Positions 1-7,405 of a stretch of 64,000 nt of DNA are shown here, piece by piece. Within the stretch, counting starts at the first letter, position 1; each line of letters opens with the position of its first letter. This DNA is from JBFMFR01 sp040752025 (GTDB lineage Bacteria; Chloroflexota; Anaerolineae; Anaerolineales; UBA4823). A program made the position numbers and the translations under genes. A model generated the notes under the pieces. It worked only from the letters and a program-made list of their open reading frames with translations, searched no databases and was not told the DNA's origin. Where the stretch lies: positions 1-64,000 of the forward strand of contig JBFMFR010000009.1 in the NCBI GenBank assembly GCA_040752025.1. Reading direction: 5' to 3'.

Positions 1-57
1 TAGTCCTTGTCGTTCGGCATCCGATAATTTCACTTCTTGGGCTTTCGGTATTGGCAT
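1..57 (-). mobile_element. IS630-like transposase N-terminus, cut by the window edge
   Basis: The first 57 bases, read on the minus strand, encode 19 residues beginning MPIPKAQEVKLSDAERQ and run off the left edge without a stop. Transposases of the IS630/Tc1 group often begin this way, before their helix-turn-helix. Only the N-terminus is visible, so catalytic residues, completeness and the far inverted repeat cannot be judged. The AT-richer stretch just outside the start could hold the element's end, but no terminal repeat can be assigned from one end alone. Confidence 0.4.
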
Positions 58-384
58 CTGGTTTCTCCAGTTTGGGATTACCCTATGCTATACCACTAAA
101 GACTCTTTTGTGCCAGGGTGTACTAGCGTGTTATCGAAAGTGCGGATGACGATGATTTCGTACCGTTGATACTGGTTATCTGCAACCCGCACTACTTCAA
201 CCGTACAATGCTCTAAGCTAGAGCGGACGGTCTACTTTTCCCTACTACCATTTATAATAAGCCCGGTGTTTAGACGGGTTTTCTCGGCCCATCGCACGCA
301 TGCCCTGCCACGTGCATCGCACCAAGTACAGGTGCAACGCACGGCTTTCCGTATTCTAGTGACCTCATCTGGACAGATAAAGCC
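58..384. other. Intergenic stretch with no gene seen
   Basis: About 330 bases separate the putative transposase start from the UvrA-like gene. The short open frames are weak and show no recognisable protein. Composition is more AT-rich and irregular than the genes to the right, which fits the flank of an insertion element. No promoter with both good -35 and -10 boxes and no terminator hairpin was found. Confidence 0.4.
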
Positions 385-2793
385 ATGAAAAACATCCACA
401 TCCAAGGCGCACGCGTACACAACCTCAAGGACATCAACATCACTATCCCGAAGAACCAGCTCGTGGTGGTGACCGGGGTGAGCGGGTCGGGCAAGTCCAG
501 CCTGGTCTTTGACATCGTCTTCGAGGAAGGCCGCCGGCAGTACCTACAAGCGTTGGGTATGCTCTCGGGCATTGCCGGCGAAGACAGATTCGACTGTGTA
601 TCGGGCATTGGCCCAACGATCGCGGTGCAGCAGAGTACCATCCGCCAGAGCAACCCGCGTTCGACGGTGGGCACCAAGAGCAACATCCTGGCCATGCTGG
701 GCGTGCTGTACGCCAGCGATGGTCTCATTTCTTGCGCCTTATGCGGTCGCCCCGTAGGCGAGGACCTGGCTTGCGGGGAATGCAGAAACCGCGAAGAGCG
801 CCTGAGCGCCAGCTACTTTTCGTTCAACTCGCCGAACGGGATGTGCCTGAAATGCTCCGGACGCGGGGCGTACTTCGAGATCAACATGCACAAGCTGGTA
901 CCGGATGACGGCGAGACCCTGCGACAGGTTTTCAAGCGTATCGAGATCATGCCGTACTTCTATCGGAAGTTCGCCGATTACGTCAGCACACCGTTTTCGC
1001 AAATCCCGGAGGGTGTGAAAGAAGAAATCCTGTACGGCCATCTGGTCAATTATCAACGCCAGCGGCGCAGCCTGAGCATCTCCCGCATCCTGCAAGGGCG
1101 CATCTTCAGCGGCAGGGATACCGCTGGCCTGGCCGCCATGCGGGTATGCTCGGACTGCCAGGGGCTGCGCATTGGAGAGGAAGCCCGCCGTGTGCACTTG
1201 AACGGCAAGAATATCGGGGAGCTGGGCAAGATGACCATCGCCGATCTACAGGATTTCCTCGAAGCTCTGCGAGCGAAAAAGGAGCTGACCGCCTTCGGGA
1301 AGAACCTGCTGGATGAAATCCTGCGCAAAATCCGGCACCTGATCGAGATGCGCCTGGGTCACTTGAGCCTGTACCGGGAAATGCCGGGCCTCTCCGGCGG
1401 CGAGATGCAGCGGCTGTTCCTGACCTCGCACCTGGACTCGGGCATGGATTCCCTGATCTACATCCTGGATGAACCTACGGTGGGGCTGCACGAATCCGAA
1501 AAAGCCGGGCTCTTGAAAGCAATCGTCGCCCTAAAGGAAATGGGCAACAGCGTCATCCTGGTGGAGCACGACCGGAACACGATCGAGATGGCCGAACACA
1601 TCATCGACATCGGGCCCAGAGCCGGCGCGGAAGGCGGGCAGGTGATTTACCAGGGGGATTACCCCGGCCTGCTGACCTGCAAAGCGTCCATCACCGGCCA
1701 ATATCTGTCTGGCAACGTTTCAGCGACTGCCGGGATCGCCGGGCGGAATACCGTCATCGATCCGCTCGGACCCCATCTGACCATACGCAGCGCCCGGACC
1801 AACAATCTGAAGGATGTGACTGCATCCTTTCCACTCGGGGCGCTGGTGGGAGTGGCGGGCGTATCGGGCAGCGGGAAGAGTTCGCTGGTTTCCGACACGC
1901 TCATCCCCCTGTTGAAAGCCTATTTTCATGACCCGTGGGGAAACGGGGAAACAGACCTGCAAGACGATGAGGTAGAGTTGGCTGTGCTCGAAACAGTCGC
2001 CGATAAACTGGAAGGCATGGAACAACTATCGGGATACGCCGAGGTCTCCCAGGCGCCGATCGGCAGACACCAGAACTCCAACCCGGCGTCCTACACCGGC
2101 ACCTGGGATAAGATCCGCAGGCTGTTCGCCCGTCAGCCAGAAGCCGCCCAGAAAGGCTATGTAGCCGGATTCTTCTCCTTCAACTCACAAGGAGCCTGCA
2201 CAACGTGCCAGGGCAGCGGGCGGGAGAGCATCTGGCTGGGCGGAGATTTCTTTGTGCACAACACCTGCCGGCAGTGCCACGGGAAAAGGTATTGTGACGA
2301 GGCACTTTCGATCCAATATAAAGGTAAGAACATCGCCGAGGTGCTCGAAATGCGGGTGTCCGAGGCGGTGGATTTCTTCGAGGGCCAACCAGGCATCACC
2401 GCCATCCTGAAGGTGATGAAACGGATTGGGATGGGGTATATCCAACTGGGCCAACCGGCCCCCAGCCTGAGCGGCGGCGAAGCGCAGAGAATCAAGCTGG
2501 CCAAAGAGATCGGAAAGCGACGGAAAGGCAACATCCTGTACGTGCTGGACGAACCCACCACCGGCCTGAGCCTGTACGACACGGCCAAACTGCTGCAACT
2601 CACCAGCGAGCTGGTGGCGAAAGGCAACTCAGTGATCGTGATCGAGCACGATCCCGTGGTCCTGTCGTCCTGTGACTGGATCATCGAGCTCGGCCCAGGG
2701 GCAGGGACAGATGGGGGCCGGGTGATCGCACAGGGCACGCCCCAGGCGCTGAAAGGCGATCCGAACTCGATCACAGGCAGGTACCTGGCGTGA
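385..2793 (+). CDS. Short UvrA-like ABC ATPase (excinuclease subunit A paralog)
   Basis: Soluble twin-cassette ABC ATPase of the UvrA family, 802 residues against about 940 for housekeeping UvrA. Both cassettes look intact: Walker A GVSGSGKSS at about 31-39 and 492-500, signatures LSGGE at about 336 and 695, and Walker B motifs YILDEPTVGL and YVLDEPTTGL. Cys pairs of the zinc modules are present (CALC...CGEC, CLKC, CSDC, CTTC, CRQC). The shorter first half suggests a reduced UvrB-binding or insertion region, as in class II UvrA and the UvrA-like drug-resistance proteins. It overlaps the next gene by 4 bp, so it is probably not the main repair UvrA. The family is certain; a role in repair versus resistance is open. 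Confidence 0.88.
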   Translation: MKNIHIQGARVHNLKDINITIPKNQLVVVTGVSGSGKSSLVFDIVFEEGRRQYLQALGMLSGIAGEDRFDCVSGIGPTIAVQQSTIRQSNPRSTVGTKSNILAMLGVLYASDGLISCALCGRPVGEDLACGECRNREERLSASYFSFNSPNGMCLKCSGRGAYFEINMHKLVPDDGETLRQVFKRIEIMPYFYRKFADYVSTPFSQIPEGVKEEILYGHLVNYQRQRRSLSISRILQGRIFSGRDTAGLAAMRVCSDCQGLRIGEEARRVHLNGKNIGELGKMTIADLQDFLEALRAKKELTAFGKNLLDEILRKIRHLIEMRLGHLSLYREMPGLSGGEMQRLFLTSHLDSGMDSLIYILDEPTVGLHESEKAGLLKAIVALKEMGNSVILVEHDRNTIEMAEHIIDIGPRAGAEGGQVIYQGDYPGLLTCKASITGQYLSGNVSATAGIAGRNTVIDPLGPHLTIRSARTNNLKDVTASFPLGALVGVAGVSGSGKSSLVSDTLIPLLKAYFHDPWGNGETDLQDDEVELAVLETVADKLEGMEQLSGYAEVSQAPIGRHQNSNPASYTGTWDKIRRLFARQPEAAQKGYVAGFFSFNSQGACTTCQGSGRESIWLGGDFFVHNTCRQCHGKRYCDEALSIQYKGKNIAEVLEMRVSEAVDFFEGQPGITAILKVMKRIGMGYIQLGQPAPSLSGGEAQRIKLAKEIGKRRKGNILYVLDEPTTGLSLYDTAKLLQLTSELVAKGNSVIVIEHDPVVLSSCDWIIELGPGAGTDGGRVIAQGTPQALKGDPNSITGRYLA

Positions 2794-3824
2794 ACATCCC
2801 ATCCGTCCACAGGGATTACTGGCCCACCCGGGAATGGCAGACAGCGCCGCCAGAATGCGTGGGCGTGCGCCCGGAGGGACTGATCGAACTGGAGCGGGCG
2901 CTGGGCTCGCGCTACGGGAGCATCAACGGCATCGTTGTGGTCCGGAAGGGGTACATCATCTTCGAAAGGTACCAGCACGGCTTTGGCCCAGAGGACACCC
3001 ACCCGGTCGCCTCGGTGACGAAAAGTTTCACGTCCGCCCTGATCGGGATTGCCATCGATGCCGGCTATCTCAAGGATGTAGATCAGAAGGCCTTGGATTT
3101 CTTCCCGGAATACATCCCCGCAGCAAGCGATGTCCAGAAACGGGCGGTCAGCATCCGGCACCTGTTGACGATGACAGCGCCATTCGCCTGGAAATCGGGC
3201 GCAAGGGGCCACGAACCGCTGGACAGGCTGCGACGGCAGCGGGACTGGGTAGCGTTCATCCTGGACATGTTAGGACGCAACGGGCAACTCGGCAGGTTCC
3301 AATACAGCAGCGCAGCTTCCCACTTACTCTCCGCTATCCTGACGCGCGCCACCGGCATTTGTGCGCGCGAGTTCGCCAACCAGCGTCTGTTCGCTCCACT
3401 CGGGGTGAGGCAAATCCCGGACCACGAGATAAAATCCTTCTTAGTGGACGATGTTTTTGGGGCAAACGCAACCGGATGGGTCAAAGACCCACAGGGCAAC
3501 AGCGCCGGAGGTTGGGGGCTGTGCATCACGCCCAGGGACATGGCCCGCTTCGGGTTCCTATACCTGAACCGGGGTGCCTGGGAGGGCCAACCGATCGTTT
3601 CAGGGGCCTGGGTGGATGAATCCACGGCGCCGAATCCGAACGGGTACGGCTACCAGTGGTGGCTGAAGGAGACAGCTTATGCCGCCTCGGGCTACGGCGG
3701 CAACCACATCTTCTGTGTGCCGGGAAAGGACCTGGTGGTAGCGATCACATCCAGGCTGGCCAGAAGGGCGCCCGACCGCTGGGTGCTGCTCAATGAAGTC
3801 ATTTTACCCGCGATCGAGGATTAG
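2790..3824 (+). CDS. Beta-lactamase-fold serine hydrolase
   Basis: Protein of 344 residues in the class C beta-lactamase / penicillin-binding-like family (Pfam Beta-lactamase). The catalytic SxxK is SVTK at residues 75-78, a YSS motif lies near residue 170, and a GYGGNH segment near the C-terminus sits where the third motif is expected. There is no signal peptide or lipobox, so it is probably cytoplasmic, unlike true secreted beta-lactamases. The GTG start overlaps the upstream stop (GTGA), which indicates translational coupling to the UvrA-like gene. Substrate is unknown; esterase or amidase activity is as likely as beta-lactam hydrolysis. Confidence 0.85.
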   Translation: MNIPSVHRDYWPTREWQTAPPECVGVRPEGLIELERALGSRYGSINGIVVVRKGYIIFERYQHGFGPEDTHPVASVTKSFTSALIGIAIDAGYLKDVDQKALDFFPEYIPAASDVQKRAVSIRHLLTMTAPFAWKSGARGHEPLDRLRRQRDWVAFILDMLGRNGQLGRFQYSSAASHLLSAILTRATGICAREFANQRLFAPLGVRQIPDHEIKSFLVDDVFGANATGWVKDPQGNSAGGWGLCITPRDMARFGFLYLNRGAWEGQPIVSGAWVDESTAPNPNGYGYQWWLKETAYAASGYGGNHIFCVPGKDLVVAITSRLARRAPDRWVLLNEVILPAIED

Positions 3825-3849
3825 TCATCACGATCAGGAAGGAACAACC

Positions 3850-4815
3850 ATGACCGATTTCCCTCAGTTCACCCTGGCCGCTATCCAGGCGGCGCCGGTT
3901 TATCTCGACCGGGAGGCTTCGACCGAGAAGGCCTGCCAGTTGATCGAGCAAGCCGCCCGGCAGGGGGCCGACCTGGCCGCCTTCAGCGAGACCTGGTTGA
4001 CGGGCTATCCCTTCTTCTATCCCTACCCGATCCAGACCCCGCCCTGGAACCAGGCCATGGCGGCCTACCTGGCCAACGGCGTGGAGATCCCCAGCCCCAC
4101 CACCGATCGCCTGTGTGAGGCCGCCCACCGGGCTGGCATCGACGTGGTCATTGGCCTGGTGGAACTGGACGCCAACACGCGCGGCACTGTGTACTGCACG
4201 CTGCTCTTCATCGGCCGCGAGGGGCAGATCCTCGGCCGCCACCGCAAGCTCAAGCCCACCCTGGCCGAGCGGATGCTGTGGGGCGAGGGCGACGGCATTG
4301 GGCTGAGAGTCTATGAGCGTCCTTACGGGCGCATCAGCGGCCTGTGCTGCGGTGAGCACGCCATGATGCTGCCGGGCTACGCCCTGATGGCCCAGGGCAC
4401 CCAGGTGCACGTGGCTGCCTGGCCCTATTCCCGCCACATCGCCGACTCCAGCCCGGTCAACGGCCTGCTGATGTCGCGGGCTTTCGCCGCCCAGGGAAAC
4501 TGCTTCGTGATCGCCGCTGGCGGCCTGTTGCGCCCAGAGGATGTCCCAGAAGCGCAGCGCGACCTGGTGCGCCAGCGCGTTTTTCCTCCTGGAGAAGGTG
4601 GAAGCTGCATCATCGCTCCCGGAGGTAAAGTGATCGCCACAGCGCCAGCCGACGAGGAGACGATCCTGACGGCTACAGTATCTCTCGAAACCGTGCTCGA
4701 GCACAAGGCGGCAATCGATGTTGGTGCCCACTACTCGCGACCGGACGTGCTGCAGCTGCACCTCAACCGCCGTCCGCTCGAGCGCCTCGTTGAGCAATCA
4801 CCGGCAGATTCATAG
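3850..4815 (+). CDS. Nitrilase / carbon-nitrogen hydrolase
   Basis: Protein of 321 residues in the nitrilase branch of the carbon-nitrogen hydrolase superfamily, which converts nitriles or amides to acids and ammonia. The catalytic triad is visible: Glu47 in AFSETWLTGYP, Lys133 in HRKLKPT, and Cys167 in LCCGEH, which corresponds to the CWEN of typical nitrilases. An in-frame ATG 57 bases upstream lies inside the preceding gene; the chosen start follows a good AGGAAGGA sequence and matches the family N-terminus. It lies 25 bp after the beta-lactamase-fold gene, so it may share its transcript. Confidence 0.9.
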   Translation: MTDFPQFTLAAIQAAPVYLDREASTEKACQLIEQAARQGADLAAFSETWLTGYPFFYPYPIQTPPWNQAMAAYLANGVEIPSPTTDRLCEAAHRAGIDVVIGLVELDANTRGTVYCTLLFIGREGQILGRHRKLKPTLAERMLWGEGDGIGLRVYERPYGRISGLCCGEHAMMLPGYALMAQGTQVHVAAWPYSRHIADSSPVNGLLMSRAFAAQGNCFVIAAGGLLRPEDVPEAQRDLVRQRVFPPGEGGSCIIAPGGKVIATAPADEETILTATVSLETVLEHKAAIDVGAHYSRPDVLQLHLNRRPLERLVEQSPADS

Positions 4816-4846
4816 CACCCCGGAGGTCCTGTAGCCCCGCGAAGCC

Positions 4847-4880
4847 AGTCTCTCAGAGCTTTAGAAAACCCCGAGAGACT
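4847..4880 (+). terminator. Probable terminator after the nitrilase gene
   Basis: Inverted repeat with 8-bp arms AGTCTCTC and GAGAGACT around an 18-nt loop. It lies about 30 bp after the nitrilase stop and just before the next promoter. No T-run follows, so it could also be a transcript-stabilising hairpin. Confidence 0.45.
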
Positions 4881-4899
4881 CAAATTCAAGCATGCAGGC

Positions 4900-4928
4900 T
4901 TGACAATTTTATTACGATATAGTATTAT
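4900..4928 (+). promoter_or_regulatory. Consensus sigma-70-type promoter of the flavin/MarR operon
   Basis: TTGACA, a 17-bp spacer and TATTAT. The -35 is perfect and the -10 has one mismatch. The predicted transcription start is near 4935, about 35 nt before the first gene, leaving room for the AGGAG ribosome site at about 4958-4962. Confidence 0.8.
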
Positions 4929-4943
4929 TTTATATAATACTAT
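4919..4943. promoter_or_regulatory. Perfect inverted repeat over the -10 box: probable MarR operator
   Basis: The 10-bp arms ATAGTATTAT and ATAATACTAT are separated by 5 bp. The left arm contains the -10 hexamer and the right arm spans the predicted start site. A dimeric repressor bound here would block polymerase. The MarR-type gene two positions downstream in the same operon is the natural candidate, since MarR regulators usually bind such AT-rich palindromes in their own promoters. Confidence 0.7.
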
Positions 4944-4970
4944 TTTCCCTATTGCTCCAGGAGATTTCCT

Positions 4971-5450
4971 ATGACCTCTGAAGAAATCCAAGCTACCTGT
5001 CTCGAAATCATCGAGACCGCCCCCATCGTCTACGTCACCAGCATCGCAGATGATGGCTACCCGCATACCCGCGCCATGTTCAACCTGCGCAACCGCGAGA
5101 TGTTCCCGCGACAAATCCCGCTGTTCGCCGGGCACGAAGCCGATTTCTTAATCTACCTCTCAACCAACACCTCCTCGCACAAGCTGCAACAGATGCGGGA
5201 CAATCCAAAAGTCAGCCTGTATTACTGCCACCCGTCGCAGTTCAAGGGCGTGATGCTCTTGGGCGATATCGAGATCGTCGACTCGTCCGAACTACGCCAG
5301 GCGCTGTGGAACGAAGGTTGGGAACGCTACTACCCCAGCGGGCCGGATGATCCCGATCACACCGCCCTGCGCCTGCGACCGAAATCTGCCGAGGGCTGGT
5401 CCAACGCCCGGCGCTTCGAGTTCCAATGCGCAGATTGCGAGGCGGCGTGA
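4971..5450 (+). CDS. Pyridoxamine 5'-phosphate oxidase-like flavin-binding protein
   Basis: Protein of 159 residues with the split-barrel FMN-binding fold of the pyridoxamine-phosphate-oxidase / general-stress-protein-26 group. Recognisable parts are VYVTSIADDGYPHTRAM near the N-terminus, the segment LIYLSTNTSSHKLQQMRDNPKVSLYYC, and VMLLGDIEIVD. Such proteins bind FMN or F420 and often reduce small molecules; true PNPOx activity is unlikely. A clear AGGAG precedes the ATG. It is the first gene behind the palindromic promoter and overlaps the MarR gene by GTGA, which suggests a detoxification operon sensed by MarR. Confidence 0.8.
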   Translation: MTSEEIQATCLEIIETAPIVYVTSIADDGYPHTRAMFNLRNREMFPRQIPLFAGHEADFLIYLSTNTSSHKLQQMRDNPKVSLYYCHPSQFKGVMLLGDIEIVDSSELRQALWNEGWERYYPSGPDDPDHTALRLRPKSAEGWSNARRFEFQCADCEAA

Positions 5451-5890
5451 AGAACCAGCGGCAGAGCGGCTTCCTGATCGGCAAGATCCACCTGCTGGGC
5501 GACCGCATCCTGGCGCGCAAGTTGCGCCATCACAACGTGGAGATCAACCCGGCGCAGGGGCGCATTATGTTCGTGCTGTGGCGGCAGGATGGCATCCCGA
5601 TCAGCGAGCTGGCGCGCCAGGCCGGATTGGAGAAATCCACCCTGACCAGCATGCTCGACCGCCTGGAGCAGATGGGCTACCTCAGGCGGGTGCGCTCGCC
5701 GCACGACCGCCGCCAGGTCTTGATCCAGCGCACCGAGCAGGACCTGGGCTGGCAAGATGTCTATATCGAGGTCTCTCAGGAGATGAGCAGGCTGTTCTAT
5801 CGCGGCTTTTCCGAGGAGGAGATCGAGCGCCTGGAAAATTACCTGGAGCGGCTGTACGAGAATCTGAGCGCGGAAGATACGGAGCAGTAA
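5447..5890 (+). CDS. MarR-family transcriptional regulator
   Basis: Winged-helix regulator of 147 residues. The recognition region reads ISELARQAGLEKSTLTSMLDRLEQMGYL, and the wing carries RSPHDRRQVLI, the typical MarR wing. Flanking helices would form the dimer. The GTG start overlaps the previous stop by 4 bp and is preferred over an ATG 21 bp further in, which would overlap more. It probably represses its own operon through the palindrome upstream and releases DNA when a ligand, perhaps a substrate of the flavin enzymes, is present. Ligand is not predictable. Confidence 0.88.
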   Translation: MKNQRQSGFLIGKIHLLGDRILARKLRHHNVEINPAQGRIMFVLWRQDGIPISELARQAGLEKSTLTSMLDRLEQMGYLRRVRSPHDRRQVLIQRTEQDLGWQDVYIEVSQEMSRLFYRGFSEEEIERLENYLERLYENLSAEDTEQ

Positions 5891-5891
5891 A

Positions 5892-6737
5892 ATGAATATC
5901 CCCAAATTAAAAAGAGCCATCGAACAGGTCAACGGCGTCAAGCTGTTCTATCGCGACACACTATCAGGCAACCCTACCCTGTTCTGCCTGCACGGGCGCT
6001 GGGGTCGGGGCGAGACCTGGACGGAGCTGATCGAGCGCTACCGGGAGCGCTTCCGGGTGGTGGCGCCCGACCAGCGCGGCCACGGATTGAGCGACAAACC
6101 CATCGCCCGCTACGCAGGGGAAGACCTGGCCAGGGACGCGTACGAGCTGATCGAGCGCCTGGGCTGCGGGCCGGTGATCGCCGTGGGGCACTCGATGGGC
6201 GGGCGCGTAGCCAGCTATCTGGCGGCGCTGTACCCGCAGGCGGTGCGCGCCCTGGCGATCCTGGACAATGGCACCGAGGGGCACGAAGAGCTTTCGAAAC
6301 GCCCACCACAAGAACTGGAACCAGTCGACGAGCTGACCAAAGACTGGCCCACGCCTTACGCCACCTACGATGAGGCTTTGTCCGATCTGGATGGGCGCTT
6401 CAGCTCTACTGGGAAGCGCTACTTCCTGGACAGCCTGGTAGAGAGCGTGGAGGGCTACACTTACCGCTTTTCGCCCTTCGCCATGGCCGCCCTGAGCGAA
6501 TACCAGCAACGCTGGGATAGCCTGCTGCCGCGCATCCAGTGCCCGGTGTGGCTGGTGCGCGCCAGGAAAAGCTGGTGCCTTTCGGCGGAGGAGGCGGAGC
6601 ACATGCGCTCCCTGATCCCGGACTGCACTTATACCGAAATCAGCCATTCGGATCACATGGTTTACGCCGACAATCCAGAGGAGTTCTACCCCGCTTTCGA
6701 GGCTTTCCTCGAGCAAGTGATGAAAGAGGAGCAATAG
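5892..6737 (+). CDS. Alpha/beta hydrolase
   Basis: Protein of 281 residues with the alpha/beta-hydrolase fold. Seen are the oxyanion-hole region LHGRWGRGETW, a conserved PDQRGHGLSDKP strand, nucleophile Ser101 in GHSMGG, and a late His in HSDHMVYADNP. The overall pattern resembles haloperoxidase/esterase-like members. It starts 1 bp after the MarR stop and ends 3 bp before the flavin reductase, so it is firmly in the operon. The substrate could be an ester, lactone or epoxide; the sequence does not say which. Confidence 0.87.
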   Translation: MNIPKLKRAIEQVNGVKLFYRDTLSGNPTLFCLHGRWGRGETWTELIERYRERFRVVAPDQRGHGLSDKPIARYAGEDLARDAYELIERLGCGPVIAVGHSMGGRVASYLAALYPQAVRALAILDNGTEGHEELSKRPPQELEPVDELTKDWPTPYATYDEALSDLDGRFSSTGKRYFLDSLVESVEGYTYRFSPFAMAALSEYQQRWDSLLPRIQCPVWLVRARKSWCLSAEEAEHMRSLIPDCTYTEISHSDHMVYADNPEEFYPAFEAFLEQVMKEEQ

Positions 6738-6740
6738 ACG

Positions 6741-7334
6741 ATGGGAAAAATGAAGATGGACTGGTCGTTGCCACCCTTACCGCTGCCGGTGGCGCTGCTG
6801 GGAGCAACGGTCTCGGGCAAGGCGAACTTCTTTACGATCGTGTGGTTCAACATGCTGCAGGACAACCCACCGCTGATCGGCGCGGCGATGAGCAAACGGC
6901 GCTACACCAAGAACGGTATCAAAGAGCACGGCGCCTTCAGCCTGAACATCCCGCCTGCGCATATGGCGCAGGTGGTGGATTACTGCGGGTTGCACTCCGG
7001 CGCGAAGGTTGATAAAGCGGGGCTGTTCAACATTTTCTATGGCGAACTCGAGACAGCGCCGATGATCCAGGAATGCATCCTGAATATCGCCTGTAAGCTG
7101 GTAGATTCAAAGGAATTCAGAACAACGGAACTGATCATCGGCGAGATTGCGGAGATGTACTGCGAAGAACGATACCTGACAGAGGGCAATCCCGACTACC
7201 GCAAAATGAAACCAATGATTTTCTTCATGCCGGATGGCCCCTATTTCAGAGCCGGCGATTTCCTGGCCGAGGCGTACAAGGTAGGAAAGAATTACATGGT
7301 TTCACAGCCAGCCCCCAACTCAGACAGGGTATAA
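6741..7334 (+). CDS. Flavin reductase-like FMN-binding protein
   Basis: Protein of 197 residues in the flavin-reductase-like split-barrel family. The N-terminal strand PVALLGATVSGKANFFTIVWFNMLQDNPPLIGAAM is characteristic, with NGIKEHGAFSLNIP following. Members reduce FMN with NAD(P)H for a partner monooxygenase or act directly as oxidoreductases. It closes the four-gene operon, giving two FMN-fold proteins around a MarR regulator and a hydrolase. This fits degradation of, or defence against, a xenobiotic, although that role is inferred. Confidence 0.85.
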   Translation: MGKMKMDWSLPPLPLPVALLGATVSGKANFFTIVWFNMLQDNPPLIGAAMSKRRYTKNGIKEHGAFSLNIPPAHMAQVVDYCGLHSGAKVDKAGLFNIFYGELETAPMIQECILNIACKLVDSKEFRTTELIIGEIAEMYCEERYLTEGNPDYRKMKPMIFFMPDGPYFRAGDFLAEAYKVGKNYMVSQPAPNSDRV

Positions 7335-7405
7335 TCAGGGACAGATTCTGTCCGACTGATGCCCGCATAGCAGCCCTGTCGTTGATTCAAGAAAGGGGCT
7401 GAATC

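Noticed and set aside
60..140. Terminal inverted repeat of the IS630-like element
   Set aside because: Only one end is in the window and no TA-flanked repeat can be verified.
2157..3212. 351-residue open frame on the minus strand
   Set aside because: Antisense to the UvrA-like and beta-lactamase genes; the product is low-complexity and lacks a family pattern.
3799..4797. 332-residue open frame on the minus strand
   Set aside because: Exactly antisense to the nitrilase, which has its full catalytic triad.
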